NCBI GenBank assembly: GCA_003141555.1
Contig: PLMN01000016.1
Location: 1-64,000 of the forward strand
Direction: 5' to 3'
Source: Candidatus Aminicenantota bacterium
GTDB taxonomy: Bacteria; Acidobacteriota; Aminicenantia; Aminicenantales; UBA4085
DNA: 64,000 nt
The notes beneath the pieces are model-generated. The model saw nothing but the letters and a program-made list of their open reading frames with translations. It did not search any database and was not told where the DNA came from. The position numbers and the translations under genes were made by a program. Shown here one piece after another: positions 33,147 through 41,322 of this stretch. Position 1 is the first letter of the stretch. Each line of letters starts with the position of its first letter.

Positions 33147-35315
33147 TTATTTTAAGCCCGCGAGATATTCCGCCAGGCCCGGCTTCTTGACGATCTCCAG
33201 CGCTTCGTCGGCCGTTAGGCCGCGCCTTTGCCGGATCGACTCCAGGATGCGGACGATCGAGAGCGGCACCTCGGCCGCTTGGCCCACGTCCTCCGTCCGC
33301 TCCTTCATATAGGCGATGGCGTCGAACAGGACCGCGTTCGCTTCGCCGTACGAGATCGGCTTGCGGACGCCGTTCTGCCGGACCCAGCCCGGCGCGGCCA
33401 GGATGTCGTTCACGTGGAGCTGGACGAGATACGTCGCCCGGCCGATGAGCTTGAGGTTCGAGGGGCTGACGTTGGTCATGGTGTTGCCCACGACCTTGCC
33501 CAGCTTGGCCATGACCGCCGTCGAATGGGCGTTGAGGACCATCTTTAGGGCGATCTGCCGATCGAGGCCGAAAGGATCGTCGTCGCCCGCGATCTCGAGG
33601 CGGACCGCGGCGACGGGCGTTTTAGCCGGGCCCAGGGCCGTGGCCGGGTCGGGCGCGGGCGGGGTGCCCTTCGATGGCCGGTCGGCGAGGAGGATGAGCC
33701 CCAGGCCCGCGCCGGCGTGCAGCGCCATGTCCGCGAACCTGCGGAAGGCCGAGCCCGGGTCCTTGAGGGCCGCGATTTCACTTCCCAGCAGGGCGGCGAC
33801 CGCCGCGTCGCCGGCCTTAGGGGCGCGCGTCTTGAGGTTGGTCCCTCCGAAGGAAAAATCGTAGAGCAGCGCCTGGCCGTCGCCGGCTTTCTCGAGGCTG
33901 GCCAGGGCCTTTTCGCCGAGATAGGGGTCGCCGATCTCGTCCTCGAACGGCTTCCGGTAGAGGCTCGGATTCAGCCCCCGGAACGGACGTCCGAGGAAGG
34001 CCAGCCAGGCGGACTTCGCGTCGGCCGCGTCGGTCCAAACCTGGATCCAGCACTTGCGGGCGGGCTCGGCGACGGTATCCAACGGATACAGCCGGAAGGT
34101 GGGGCTCCGCTCGGTGCTGTCGATGAAGACCGTGATCAGCCCCGCCTTAGCGAAATACGTCGCGAAGCGGCCGCCGGCGTAGGCCTTGGCCTCGAGATCC
34201 GTCAGCCGGGCGATTTCCGGGACGCTTTTCTTGATCTCCTGGAGGATCGCCGGGAACCTCCGCAGCCGGCCGTCGAGGCCCGTCTCCGCGGCGAAGCCCA
34301 GGCGGGTCATCTCCTTCTTGCCGAGCGACCGGCGCAGGACGCGCTCGACCGCCGTTTCGAGAGCGGCGGCGATGACGTAGGTCTCGATCGTCGCGGCCTG
34401 CATCCGGGTCGAGCCGGCGATGGCCTGCGGCCCGGTGGTCAGGTTGATCTTGGTGATGCCGTCGGCCTCGAGCACCTTGCGGCTGCGCTCGAACGGGGCC
34501 AGCTTGTCGTCCGGATTGTTGTAGACGAAGTAGAGGCGCTTGCGGCTCTCGCGCGGGTCGAACCCCGGCTCGGCCCGCCACTCGTCGAGCGCCGCGAGGA
34601 TGGTCCCGATGACCGATGACGTCTCTCCGCCCTCGGTGACGGCGATGATGAGGTCGCCCTTCTTCACCCCGCGGTCCTGAAGCTGGAGCCGGCCGATGAG
34701 GGGCAGGTCCTCGAAGCCCTCGAGCGAGCTGATGAGCGCCCGGTCGGCGCCGGTCATCTCGCCGACGAGTCCCTCGCCGACCGCCTGGCCGACCGCGGGC
34801 CGGACCTTGGCCCAGAGGTCGACCTCGGCCTGGACCTTCCTCCAGAAGGGGCGCCAGAACGAGCTCTCCATCTGTTTGGCCAGCCGGCCCGTGGCCCCGC
34901 AGCCGTAGATGTAGATCTTTTTCTTCCCGAGGAGGGCGTATTCGATTTCGGAGACGAGCGGGTCGAGGAGAGCTTTCTCCCCGGCCAGGGTTTCGAGGCG
35001 GGCGGCCACGTCCTCGTCCACGGCGAAGAGCATTCGCAGGCCGGCTTCGGTGTCGGAGGCGATCTTCTCGCTCAGGGTCCAGGTCTTGGGGTGGCGCTGT
35101 TCGGTCAGGAGCGTGTGGAGCTGGAATGGCACCTTGGCCACGACGTAGTCGAGCGATTCGGGCGAGGCGGTGATTCCGAGGAGCTTCAGCAGCCCGACGT
35201 CGCCCTGGCCTCCGGCGGCGGGAGAGAGAACGGCCGCGAGCGCGGCGGCGGCGAGAAGGAGGCGGAAGGCGGTCGGCCTTGCCCCCGCTTCAAGACCCGT
35301 ACTGGTGCGTGTCAT
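33147..35315 (-). CDS. SIS-domain protein resembling MurQ/glucokinase-regulator, with signal peptide
   Basis: A 722-aa protein. Residues about 120-330 are a SIS sugar-phosphate-binding domain (YIYGCGATGRLAKQMESSFW, AVTEGGETSSVIGT, STRMQAATIETYVIAAALE), like MurNAc-6-phosphate etherase. A second SIS-like half continues to about residue 640 and ends with KMVLNAHSTAVMAKLGKVVGN, another MurQ-type motif; this two-SIS layout recalls the glucokinase regulatory protein. The N-terminus has a hydrophobic, signal-like segment (about 18-35), unexpected for a family that works on cytoplasmic sugar phosphates. Its start overlaps the end of the deaminase gene by 26 bases. Confidence 0.75.
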   Translation of the reverse strand: MTRTSTGLEAGARPTAFRLLLAAAALAAVLSPAAGGQGDVGLLKLLGITASPESLDYVVAKVPFQLHTLLTEQRHPKTWTLSEKIASDTEAGLRMLFAVDEDVAARLETLAGEKALLDPLVSEIEYALLGKKKIYIYGCGATGRLAKQMESSFWRPFWRKVQAEVDLWAKVRPAVGQAVGEGLVGEMTGADRALISSLEGFEDLPLIGRLQLQDRGVKKGDLIIAVTEGGETSSVIGTILAALDEWRAEPGFDPRESRKRLYFVYNNPDDKLAPFERSRKVLEADGITKINLTTGPQAIAGSTRMQAATIETYVIAAALETAVERVLRRSLGKKEMTRLGFAAETGLDGRLRRFPAILQEIKKSVPEIARLTDLEAKAYAGGRFATYFAKAGLITVFIDSTERSPTFRLYPLDTVAEPARKCWIQVWTDAADAKSAWLAFLGRPFRGLNPSLYRKPFEDEIGDPYLGEKALASLEKAGDGQALLYDFSFGGTNLKTRAPKAGDAAVAALLGSEIAALKDPGSAFRRFADMALHAGAGLGLILLADRPSKGTPPAPDPATALGPAKTPVAAVRLEIAGDDDPFGLDRQIALKMVLNAHSTAVMAKLGKVVGNTMTNVSPSNLKLIGRATYLVQLHVNDILAAPGWVRQNGVRKPISYGEANAVLFDAIAYMKERTEDVGQAAEVPLSIVRILESIRQRRGLTADEALEIVKKPGLAEYLAGLK

Positions 35316-35802
35316 CGAGGATGTCTCCCTCGCGCCAGGCCCGGGCCCAGTCCTCGATGAGGAAGACCGAGGGCGTCCCCGCGGCGGTCGAGCAGATCAC
35401 GCGGGTCAGGCCGGCGTTGATGATCATCTTCTTGCAGATGAAGCAGGGGAAGGCGTCGATGACCGACCCGCCGTCCACGGACGTCCCGAAGATGTACATG
35501 TCCCCGCCGAGGAGGCTCACCCCCGCCCGGGCGGCGTTGATGATCGCGTTCTGCTCGGCGTGGACGCTGCGGCAGAGCTCGTAGCGCTGGCCGTGGGGGA
35601 TGCCCAGCCGGTCGCGGAGGCAGAAGCCGTGCTCGACGCTGTCGCGCGTCTTGCGGGGCGCGCCGACGTAGCCCGCCGAGATGATCTGGTCGTCGCGGAC
35701 GATGATCGCCCCGATCGACCGGCGCCAGCACGTGCTCCGGCGGGCGACCTCCCGGGCGATGCCCAGGTAGTAATCTTCCTTCGTCGTGCGCGGCGCGGTC
35801 AT
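35290..35802 (-). CDS. dCMP deaminase family protein
   Basis: A 170-aa zinc deaminase of the ComEB/dCMP deaminase group. Zinc ligands are the histidine in SVHAEQNAI (with the proton-shuttle glutamate) and the two cysteines in FPCFICKKM. A cysteine-rich N-terminal loop (RRSTCWRRS) is typical of the family. It deaminates dCMP to dUMP for thymidylate synthesis. The ATG at 35802 overlaps the stop of the P-loop kinase gene (ATGA); an open frame further upstream is inside that gene. Confidence 0.88.
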   Translation of the reverse strand: MTAPRTTKEDYYLGIAREVARRSTCWRRSIGAIIVRDDQIISAGYVGAPRKTRDSVEHGFCLRDRLGIPHGQRYELCRSVHAEQNAIINAARAGVSLLGGDMYIFGTSVDGGSVIDAFPCFICKKMIINAGLTRVICSTAAGTPSVFLIEDWARAWREGDILDDTHQYGS

Positions 35803-36344
35803 AGCAGATCCTCCAGCTTGCGGAACAGGTCGTCGAGCGGGCCGTCGTTGATCACCGTCGCGTCGGCCAGGGCCATGCACCGGCCGATCTGCTGGGCGCC
35901 CGGGTCGGCGCCGTTCTCCTCGGCCTCCTTGCGGAGGAACGCGGCGAGGTCGGGCGCGGATTCGTTCCGGCCGCGCCTCGCGGCGCGCTCGAACCGGAGC
36001 GCGGGCGGGGCGTCGAGGGCGACGAGGAAGAACCCCTCCTGCGTCCGCAAGAACGCGATCTCGCTCGGGTTGCGGATGCTATCGATAACGGCCCGGCCGC
36101 GGATCTTCTCCGCGATCCGCCGGGCGAGGACGTCGGGGCCGCCCTCGCGGCGGAGGTCGTTGCCTTTGAGGATGAGGTTGTCCCGGCTCGGCTCCAGGCC
36201 GTCGGCCGCGAGGGCATCCCGGATGGCGTCGGACAGGGAGTGGTGCTCGTAGCCTCTTCGGACGAGGAACGTCGCGGCCTCGCCTTTGCCGGCGCCGTTC
36301 GTCCCGGTCAGACCGATCAGGTGATGACGGAAGGAGACGGCCAT
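35799..36344 (-). CDS. P-loop nucleotide kinase-like protein
   Basis: A 181-aa P-loop protein with Walker A GLTGTNGAGKGE near residue 11 and an arginine-rich lid-like stretch (ALRFERAARRGRNES) near residue 116. It resembles dephospho-CoA or nucleoside monophosphate kinases and archaeal-type adenylate/dNMP kinases. Coupling to dCMP deaminase makes a deoxynucleotide-kinase role plausible, but it is not proven from sequence. It starts 6 bases after tatC ends, in the same operon. Confidence 0.7.
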   Translation of the reverse strand: MAVSFRHHLIGLTGTNGAGKGEAATFLVRRGYEHHSLSDAIRDALAADGLEPSRDNLILKGNDLRREGGPDVLARRIAEKIRGRAVIDSIRNPSEIAFLRTQEGFFLVALDAPPALRFERAARRGRNESAPDLAAFLRKEAEENGADPGAQQIGRCMALADATVINDGPLDDLFRKLEDLL

Positions 36345-36350
36345 GGGCGC

Positions 36351-37148
36351 TCAGGCCGCGGGGGCCGCGGCTTTGGCCGTCTTGCGGGCCTGCCGTTTCT
36401 CCTTGCGCTCCGTCCTCTCCTTGCCGAAGAAGAAAGCGATCAAGATGCCCAGCGAATAGAGGGCCACCATGGGCAGGGCCAGGATGGTCTGGTTGATGGG
36501 ATCGGGCGTGGGGGTGATGAACGCGGCGATGATGAAGATGATCAGAAAGGCATACTTGAAGTTCTTCAGCATCCAGCGGGAGTTGATGACCCCGATCTTG
36601 GAGAGGAAAAAGATCAGGATCGGCGTCTCGAAGACGGCCCCGATGCCCAGGAGCAGCTTCACCATCAGGCTGAAGTACTCGTCGATGGTGATGACGGCCT
36701 GAAAATCCTGGCCGATCTGGAGGAAGAAGCGGCAGGCGTAGGGGAAGACGATGAAGTAGCCGAACAGCGCGCCTAGGGCGAAGAAAAGGGAGCTGAAGAT
36801 GACGAACGGCCAGACATATTTCTTCTCCTTCTGGTAGAGGCCGGGGGCCACGAAATACCAGACCTGGAGGAGGATGAGCGGGATGGCCACGAAGAGGGCG
36901 ATCAGGAAGGCGACCTTCATGTAGACCATGAAGGGCGAGGTCAGCTTGAAGTAGGCGAGCCTGTTCTGGCCCTTGGGGAGCCATTGGGTGACGGGCTTGG
37001 TCAGGATGTTGAAGACATCGCTGGCCCAGATCCCGCCCGGGATGAGGCCCACGAACAGGGCGATCAACGAATAGATGAGACGCTTGCGCAGGTCCTCGAG
37101 GTGCTCGAGGAAGGTCATCTCATCGGGAGATTTTTTAACCTTCCCCAT
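36351..37148 (-). CDS. tatC: twin-arginine translocase subunit TatC
   Basis: A 265-aa membrane protein with six helices. It has the N-terminal EMTFLEHLEDLRKRL motif used for signal-peptide recognition and the conserved YFIVFPYACRFF region near residue 140, and ends with a basic tail. TatC recognises RR-signal peptides; a clear client, the superoxide reductase at 51.9 kb, is in this window. The start overlaps the end of tatA/B by 14 bases. Confidence 0.95.
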   Translation of the reverse strand: MGKVKKSPDEMTFLEHLEDLRKRLIYSLIALFVGLIPGGIWASDVFNILTKPVTQWLPKGQNRLAYFKLTSPFMVYMKVAFLIALFVAIPLILLQVWYFVAPGLYQKEKKYVWPFVIFSSLFFALGALFGYFIVFPYACRFFLQIGQDFQAVITIDEYFSLMVKLLLGIGAVFETPILIFFLSKIGVINSRWMLKNFKYAFLIIFIIAAFITPTPDPINQTILALPMVALYSLGILIAFFFGKERTERKEKRQARKTAKAAAPAA

Positions 37149-37536
37149 GCTGGCTCGCGGGCTTGGAGGGATCAGAAGGCGCGGGCGGAGCCGGCGTTGC
37201 GTCCGGCGCCACGCTTGCGTCCTTGGCGAGGTCCTTGGTTTCGGCGGGCGCTGCGCCCATCCCGGTAGCTTCCGTTTCGGATTGCGCTGGGATCGGCATC
37301 TCCACGACCGACTTGATCTCGGTCTTGATGTCGTCGAAGCCGCTCTTGATATCCTTGAATTCCTCGGCGTTGATCTGTTCCTCGAACTTGCCCTTGATGT
37401 CCTCGGTCGTGCGTTTGAACTCGCGCATGGCCTTGCCGAGCGACCGCCCGACCTCGGGCAGCTTCTTGGGGCCGAAGACGATGAGGGCGATGACTAGAAT
37501 CAGGAGCAATTCCGGCATGCCTAAGCTTCCGAACAT
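37135..37536 (-). CDS. Sec-independent translocase protein TatA/TatB
   Basis: A 133-aa protein with a short N-terminal membrane helix (MPELLLILVIALIVFGPKKLPEVGRSLG, about residues 7-34), the FGPKKLPE hinge, an amphipathic helix and a proline/alanine-rich acidic tail. TatA and TatB are hard to tell apart here: the E at position 9 and long tail favour TatB-like, the compact FGPKKLPE hinge TatA. The frame is open far upstream antisense to ctpA, but the family N-terminus fixes the start at 37536. First gene of the tat-kinase-deaminase-SIS operon. Confidence 0.92.
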   Translation of the reverse strand: MFGSLGMPELLLILVIALIVFGPKKLPEVGRSLGKAMREFKRTTEDIKGKFEEQINAEEFKDIKSGFDDIKTEIKSVVEMPIPAQSETEATGMGAAPAETKDLAKDASVAPDATPAPPAPSDPSKPASQHGEG

Positions 37537-37575
37537 ATGTCTAACCTGCCTTTTTTCGATGGATGAGCTCATGGA

Positions 37576-37604
37576 AATATACGCCCCGATTCGGATGGAG
37601 TCAA
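37576..37604 (-). promoter_or_regulatory. sigma-70-type promoter of the tat operon
   Basis: On the - strand TTGACT, a 17-base spacer and TATATT, 39 bases before the tatA/B start codon. Confidence 0.65.
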
Positions 37605-37617
37605 GGTCATTGCAAGC

Positions 37618-37689
37618 GGGAAAAAGGGGACACGGAGCACTCAATTTCCTTCTGCGGACGATCATCGGGGCTTTCTGCCCCCTTTTCCC
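37618..37689. repeat. GGGGACA palindromic repeat, copy 3 (degenerate)
   Basis: Left arm GGGAAAAAGGGGACACGGAG (from 37618) matches copies 1 and 2; the right arm (37671-37689, CTTTCTGCCCCCTTTTCCC) is an imperfect inverse. It sits between the divergent promoters of tatA/B and ctpA. Confidence 0.55.
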
Positions 37690-37696
37690 GGCGTCC

Positions 37697-37725
37697 TTTA
37701 CTTTGCCCACCCCCTCTGATAAAAT
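37697..37725 (+). promoter_or_regulatory. sigma-70-type promoter of ctpA
   Basis: TTTACT, a 17-base spacer and TAAAAT. The start point would be near 37732, only about 12 bases before the ctpA ATG, with no Shine-Dalgarno sequence between. Confidence 0.6.
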
Positions 37726-37743
37726 CTCTTTCCTCGAAACGCC

Positions 37744-39318
37744 ATGAAAAGAAAGACGATCGCCCTCCTCCTGTTCATCCTTCTCTTCGCCGCCGGCCGG
37801 CCGCGGCTCGGCGCCCGGGACGACGAAATCTGGGATCAGTCCCTCGAGAAGCTGTCCGCCATGGCGGCCCTCGTGGACCAGAACTATTTCCAGCCCGTCG
37901 AGACCAATAAGATGGCCCAGGAGTCGATCAAGGGAATGCTCCAGACGCTGGACCCGCATTCCTACTTCCTCGACCCCGACGGCTTTTCCCGGATGTTCGA
38001 GGAGCAGAAGGGCAAATACTTCGGGATCGGGACCCAGATCCAGAAACAGGAGGATCGGCTGGTCGTGATCGCCCCGATCGAGGGTGGGCCGTGCTGGCGC
38101 CTCGGCGTCCTGCCGGGCGACGTCATCTCCCACATCAACGGGGAGAGCACCAAGCCGATCACGTCCCAGGACGCCCTCGACAAGCTGCGCGGCCCCAAGG
38201 GATCGAAAGTCAACATCACGATCGCCCGGGCAGGGCTGGACAAGCCCCTCGAGCTGACGATCACCCGCGAGGAGATCCCCCTCTTCAGCGTCCCCTATGC
38301 CTTCCTCCTCGAGGGAGACGTGGGCTACATCTTCATCCGCAATTTCGCCGAGACCACGGGGGACGAGTTCAAGGAAAAGCTGGACGGCCTGGTGAAGCAA
38401 GGGATGAAAAGCCTTGTCCTCGATCTGCGCGGCAACCCCGGCGGGGCCCTCATCCCCTCGATCGAGGTCGTCGACGAGTTCCTGCCCAAGGGGGACCTCG
38501 TCGTCTCGGTCAGGGGCCGGAACCGGATCTACGACCGCGAATACCGGGCCCAGGCCAACAACCAATATGAGAAGATGCCCGTCGTCGTCCTCATCAACCA
38601 GGGCAGCGCCAGCGCCTCGGAGATCGTGGCCGGGGCCATCATGGACCACGACCGGGGCCTCGTCCTCGGGGAGGACTCGTGGGGCAAGGGGCTCGTCCAG
38701 ACGATGTTCCCCGTCGCCTCGAACATGGCCGTGGCCCTGACCATCGCCAAGTACTACACGCCGAGCGGACGGTGCATCCAGCGCGACTACAGCCGGCTCG
38801 ATGATTACCTCCTGGACAAGGTCGCCGCCGACAAGCCGCGCGAAGTGAAGTTCACCTCCAAGGGTCGGAAGGTCCTGGGCGAGGGCGGCATCACGCCCGA
38901 CATCGAGGTCAAGGCCACGATCCGGGGTTACACGGTCGAGCTGCGCGCCCAGGGGGCCTACTTCACCTATGCCCGCAAGTTCTTCACCCACCAGACGCCC
39001 CTCTCCCAAAAGTTCGTCTTCCCCCAGGAAGCCGCGGGCTCCGGCCCCGTTCCGGCGGGCAAGATCCAGATCGGGAAGGTCTTCGTCGCGGACGCGGCCG
39101 TCCTGTCCGATTTCCGGGACTACGTCCAGGCGAACAAGCTGGCCTTTGAGGCCGAGGCATTCAAGATGTGCGAGCCCGAGATCAAGCGCGAGCTCGAGCG
39201 CGAGGTCGCGTCGGCCGTCTGGGGCCTCGAGCTGGGCTGGCGGGCCTTCGAGCTGTCCGACGTCGTCATCCGGAAGGCCCTCGAAGCCATGCCGGACTCG
39301 GCCAAGCTCCTGAACTGA
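37744..39318 (+). CDS. C-terminal processing peptidase, S41 family
   Basis: A 524-aa periplasmic protease of the CtpA/Prc type: signal peptide (1-24), N-terminal cap, PDZ domain (about 95-175; KYFGIGTQIQ, VLPGDVISHINGE), then the S41 core with the catalytic serine in INQGSASASEIVAGA (near residue 298) and lysine in SWGKGLVQTMF (near residue 323). The C-terminal 130 residues are less conserved. These enzymes trim C-termini of envelope proteins. It appears to be transcribed with rpiB, whose ATG follows its stop codon directly. Confidence 0.92.
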   Translation: MKRKTIALLLFILLFAAGRPRLGARDDEIWDQSLEKLSAMAALVDQNYFQPVETNKMAQESIKGMLQTLDPHSYFLDPDGFSRMFEEQKGKYFGIGTQIQKQEDRLVVIAPIEGGPCWRLGVLPGDVISHINGESTKPITSQDALDKLRGPKGSKVNITIARAGLDKPLELTITREEIPLFSVPYAFLLEGDVGYIFIRNFAETTGDEFKEKLDGLVKQGMKSLVLDLRGNPGGALIPSIEVVDEFLPKGDLVVSVRGRNRIYDREYRAQANNQYEKMPVVVLINQGSASASEIVAGAIMDHDRGLVLGEDSWGKGLVQTMFPVASNMAVALTIAKYYTPSGRCIQRDYSRLDDYLLDKVAADKPREVKFTSKGRKVLGEGGITPDIEVKATIRGYTVELRAQGAYFTYARKFFTHQTPLSQKFVFPQEAAGSGPVPAGKIQIGKVFVADAAVLSDFRDYVQANKLAFEAEAFKMCEPEIKRELEREVASAVWGLELGWRAFELSDVVIRKALEAMPDSAKLLN

Positions 39319-39771
39319 ATGAACATCGCGCTCGCATCCGACCACGCCGGCTACGATCTCAAGGCCGGCATCGCCCGTTATCTCGCCGGCCGCGAAATCC
39401 CTTTCGAGGACCTCGGCTGCGGGCCCGGGGAAACCGTCGATTATCCCGATTACGCGGCGCGCGCGGCGGAGCGCGTCCAATCGGGCGGCTGCGACCGGGC
39501 GATTCTCTGCTGCGGGACCGGGATCGGCATGGCCCTTGCGGCCAACAAGTTCAAGGGCCTGCGGGCTACGCCCTGCTGGACGCCGTTTACCGCCGACGTT
39601 TCGCGCCGACACAACGATTCGAACTGCCTGACCCTCGGCGGCCGGACGCTCATCCTCGACGAGGCCCTGGCGATCGTCCGGGTCTGGCTCGAGGCGCCGT
39701 TCGAGGGCGGCCGCCATGCCCGCCGCCTCGACCGGATCAAGGACTTCGAAGCGCGCAATTTCAAGCCCTAG
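39319..39771 (+). CDS. rpiB: ribose-5-phosphate isomerase B (RpiB/LacAB family)
   Basis: A 150-aa sugar-phosphate isomerase. The N-terminal ALASDHAGYDLK holds the substrate-binding aspartate and histidine; the catalytic cysteine is in ILCCGTGIGMALAANKFKG near residue 69, and SRRHNDSNCLTLGGR follows near residue 94. It interconverts ribose-5-P and ribulose-5-P. The gene directly abuts ctpA (no gap) and precedes the SHMT gene. Confidence 0.93.
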   Translation: MNIALASDHAGYDLKAGIARYLAGREIPFEDLGCGPGETVDYPDYAARAAERVQSGGCDRAILCCGTGIGMALAANKFKGLRATPCWTPFTADVSRRHNDSNCLTLGGRTLILDEALAIVRVWLEAPFEGGRHARRLDRIKDFEARNFKP

Positions 39772-39774
39772 AGC

Positions 39775-39806
39775 GGGCCGATCCGGACGTCGTCCGGATC
39801 GGGCCC
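39775..39806 (+). repeat. long GC-rich hairpin in the rpiB-SHMT gap
   Basis: GATCCGGAC and GTCCGGATC pair perfectly around a three-base loop, extended by GGGCC/GGCCC with one bulged G. No T run follows, so it is not a standard terminator; it may affect mRNA stability between rpiB and the SHMT gene. Confidence 0.5.
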
Positions 39807-39834
39807 GGGAAATACATAACAGGAGATCATCACC

Positions 39835-41271
39835 ATGGCCTCATTCCCGGAAAAGGTCCGAACGCTCTGCGACAAGCTGGAGCGCAACAACACCTGGCGT
39901 CAGAAGGAATCCTTCAACCTCATCCCGTCCGAATCCACTCCCTCGCTCCTCGTCAAGATGTGCGAGATCTCGGACCCGGCCGGTCGCTACGCCGAACACC
40001 GGTCGATGAAGGGTGAGGAAATCTATTTCTACCAGGGCATCGACTTCATCCGCGAGGTCGAAACCGAAGCCCAGAAGGAGCTGGGGAAATACTTCGCCTG
40101 CTCCGAGGTCGAGCTCCGGCCGGTGAGCGGCCAGATGGCCAATGAGGTCGTCTTCAAGGGCGTGGTCAAGTTCCTCAACCGGGGCAAGGCCCCCCTCCAG
40201 CCCTCCCGCCGGATGCGGCTGGTCATGAACAACGACCTGAACATGGGCGGCCACTTGAGCTCCCAGCCCATGGGCGCCCTGTTCAACTTCGTGGAGGAGG
40301 ACCCGGCCACGGGCAAGGAGAGGGTCGTCCACCTGCCTCTGCTCAAGGACAACCCCTACAAGCCCGACGTCGCCGCGCTCCCGGACCTTTTCGAGCAGAA
40401 CCGGCCCGAGCTCGTCGTCTTCGGCAAGAGCATGTTCCTCTACCCCGAGCCGGTGAAAGCCGTGGCCGACATCGTGAAGTCCTGGCCGCAGCGCCCGATC
40501 CTGATGTTCGACATGGCCCACGTCCTCGGCCTCTACGGCGCCTTCCAGGAGCCGCTGAAGGAAGGGGCGGACGTCGTGACGGGCAGCACTCACAAGACCT
40601 TTTTCGGAACCCAGCGGGGCGTCATCGCCGGCAGCTTCCCCAAGGACAGCCCGTTCCGGCCGCTGTGGCTCGAGATCCGGTCGCGGGCTTTCCCGGGCTC
40701 GACGAGCAACCACCACCTCGCGACGCTCGTCGGCTTGCTCATGGCGACCTACGAGATGAACGAGTTCAAGGCCGCATTCCAGGCCCAGGTCCGGGCCAAC
40801 GCCAAGGCCTTCGCCAGGGCGCTCAAGGCCGCCGGCATCCCCGTCGAGGGCGACGAGCGCGACGGGTACACCGAGACGCACCAGGTCATCATCCGGGTCA
40901 AGGCCTACGGCCCCGGCCAGGTCATCGCCCGCCGCCTCGAGGACAATAACATCGTCACCAACTACCAGGCCCTGCCCGACGACACGACCTTCCTCGAATC
41001 GAGCGGCGTCCGGATCGGCGTCCAGGAGATGACCCGCTTCGGGATGAAGGAGAAGGACTTCGGCGAGCTGGCCGGCTACCTGGCCGACGTCGTGATCCGG
41101 AACAAGAACGTCAAGGACGCGGTCAAAGCCTACCGCCGGAACTTCCTGGAGATGGGCTATTGCCTGCCGAAGGACGAGGCCGTCGCCCTCGCGGCGCGCG
41201 TCTTCGCCAGCGCCATCCCGTCCCCGGATTTCGTCGGTCGGTTCACGGATAACTTACGGAAATTCGCGTGA
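39835..41271 (+). CDS. serine hydroxymethyltransferase family protein
   Basis: A 478-aa fold-type I PLP enzyme. The PLP lysine is in VTGSTHKTFFGTQRGV near residue 248, matching the TTHKTLRGPRGG motif of SHMT, and FNLIPSESTPS near residue 26 matches the LIASEN opening. It is about 50-60 residues longer than typical GlyA and differs in several signature positions, so a divergent SHMT or related aldolase cannot be excluded. The expected reaction is serine plus THF to glycine plus CH2-THF. AGGAGA precedes the ATG. Context: rpiB upstream, purD and purE downstream (purines use glycine and formyl-THF). Confidence 0.82.
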   Translation: MASFPEKVRTLCDKLERNNTWRQKESFNLIPSESTPSLLVKMCEISDPAGRYAEHRSMKGEEIYFYQGIDFIREVETEAQKELGKYFACSEVELRPVSGQMANEVVFKGVVKFLNRGKAPLQPSRRMRLVMNNDLNMGGHLSSQPMGALFNFVEEDPATGKERVVHLPLLKDNPYKPDVAALPDLFEQNRPELVVFGKSMFLYPEPVKAVADIVKSWPQRPILMFDMAHVLGLYGAFQEPLKEGADVVTGSTHKTFFGTQRGVIAGSFPKDSPFRPLWLEIRSRAFPGSTSNHHLATLVGLLMATYEMNEFKAAFQAQVRANAKAFARALKAAGIPVEGDERDGYTETHQVIIRVKAYGPGQVIARRLEDNNIVTNYQALPDDTTFLESSGVRIGVQEMTRFGMKEKDFGELAGYLADVVIRNKNVKDAVKAYRRNFLEMGYCLPKDEAVALAARVFASAIPSPDFVGRFTDNLRKFA

Positions 41272-41322
41272 CGGACGGCCTCCTCGGCGGGAACGGGCCC
41301 GGCGCGGGATGAGGAGGGGTGG

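Noticed and set aside
37135-39717. A very long - strand open frame antisense to ctpA
   Set aside because: High GC leaves antisense frames open. Only the last 133 codons (TatA/B) show protein character, and the ctpA strand carries the S41 motifs.
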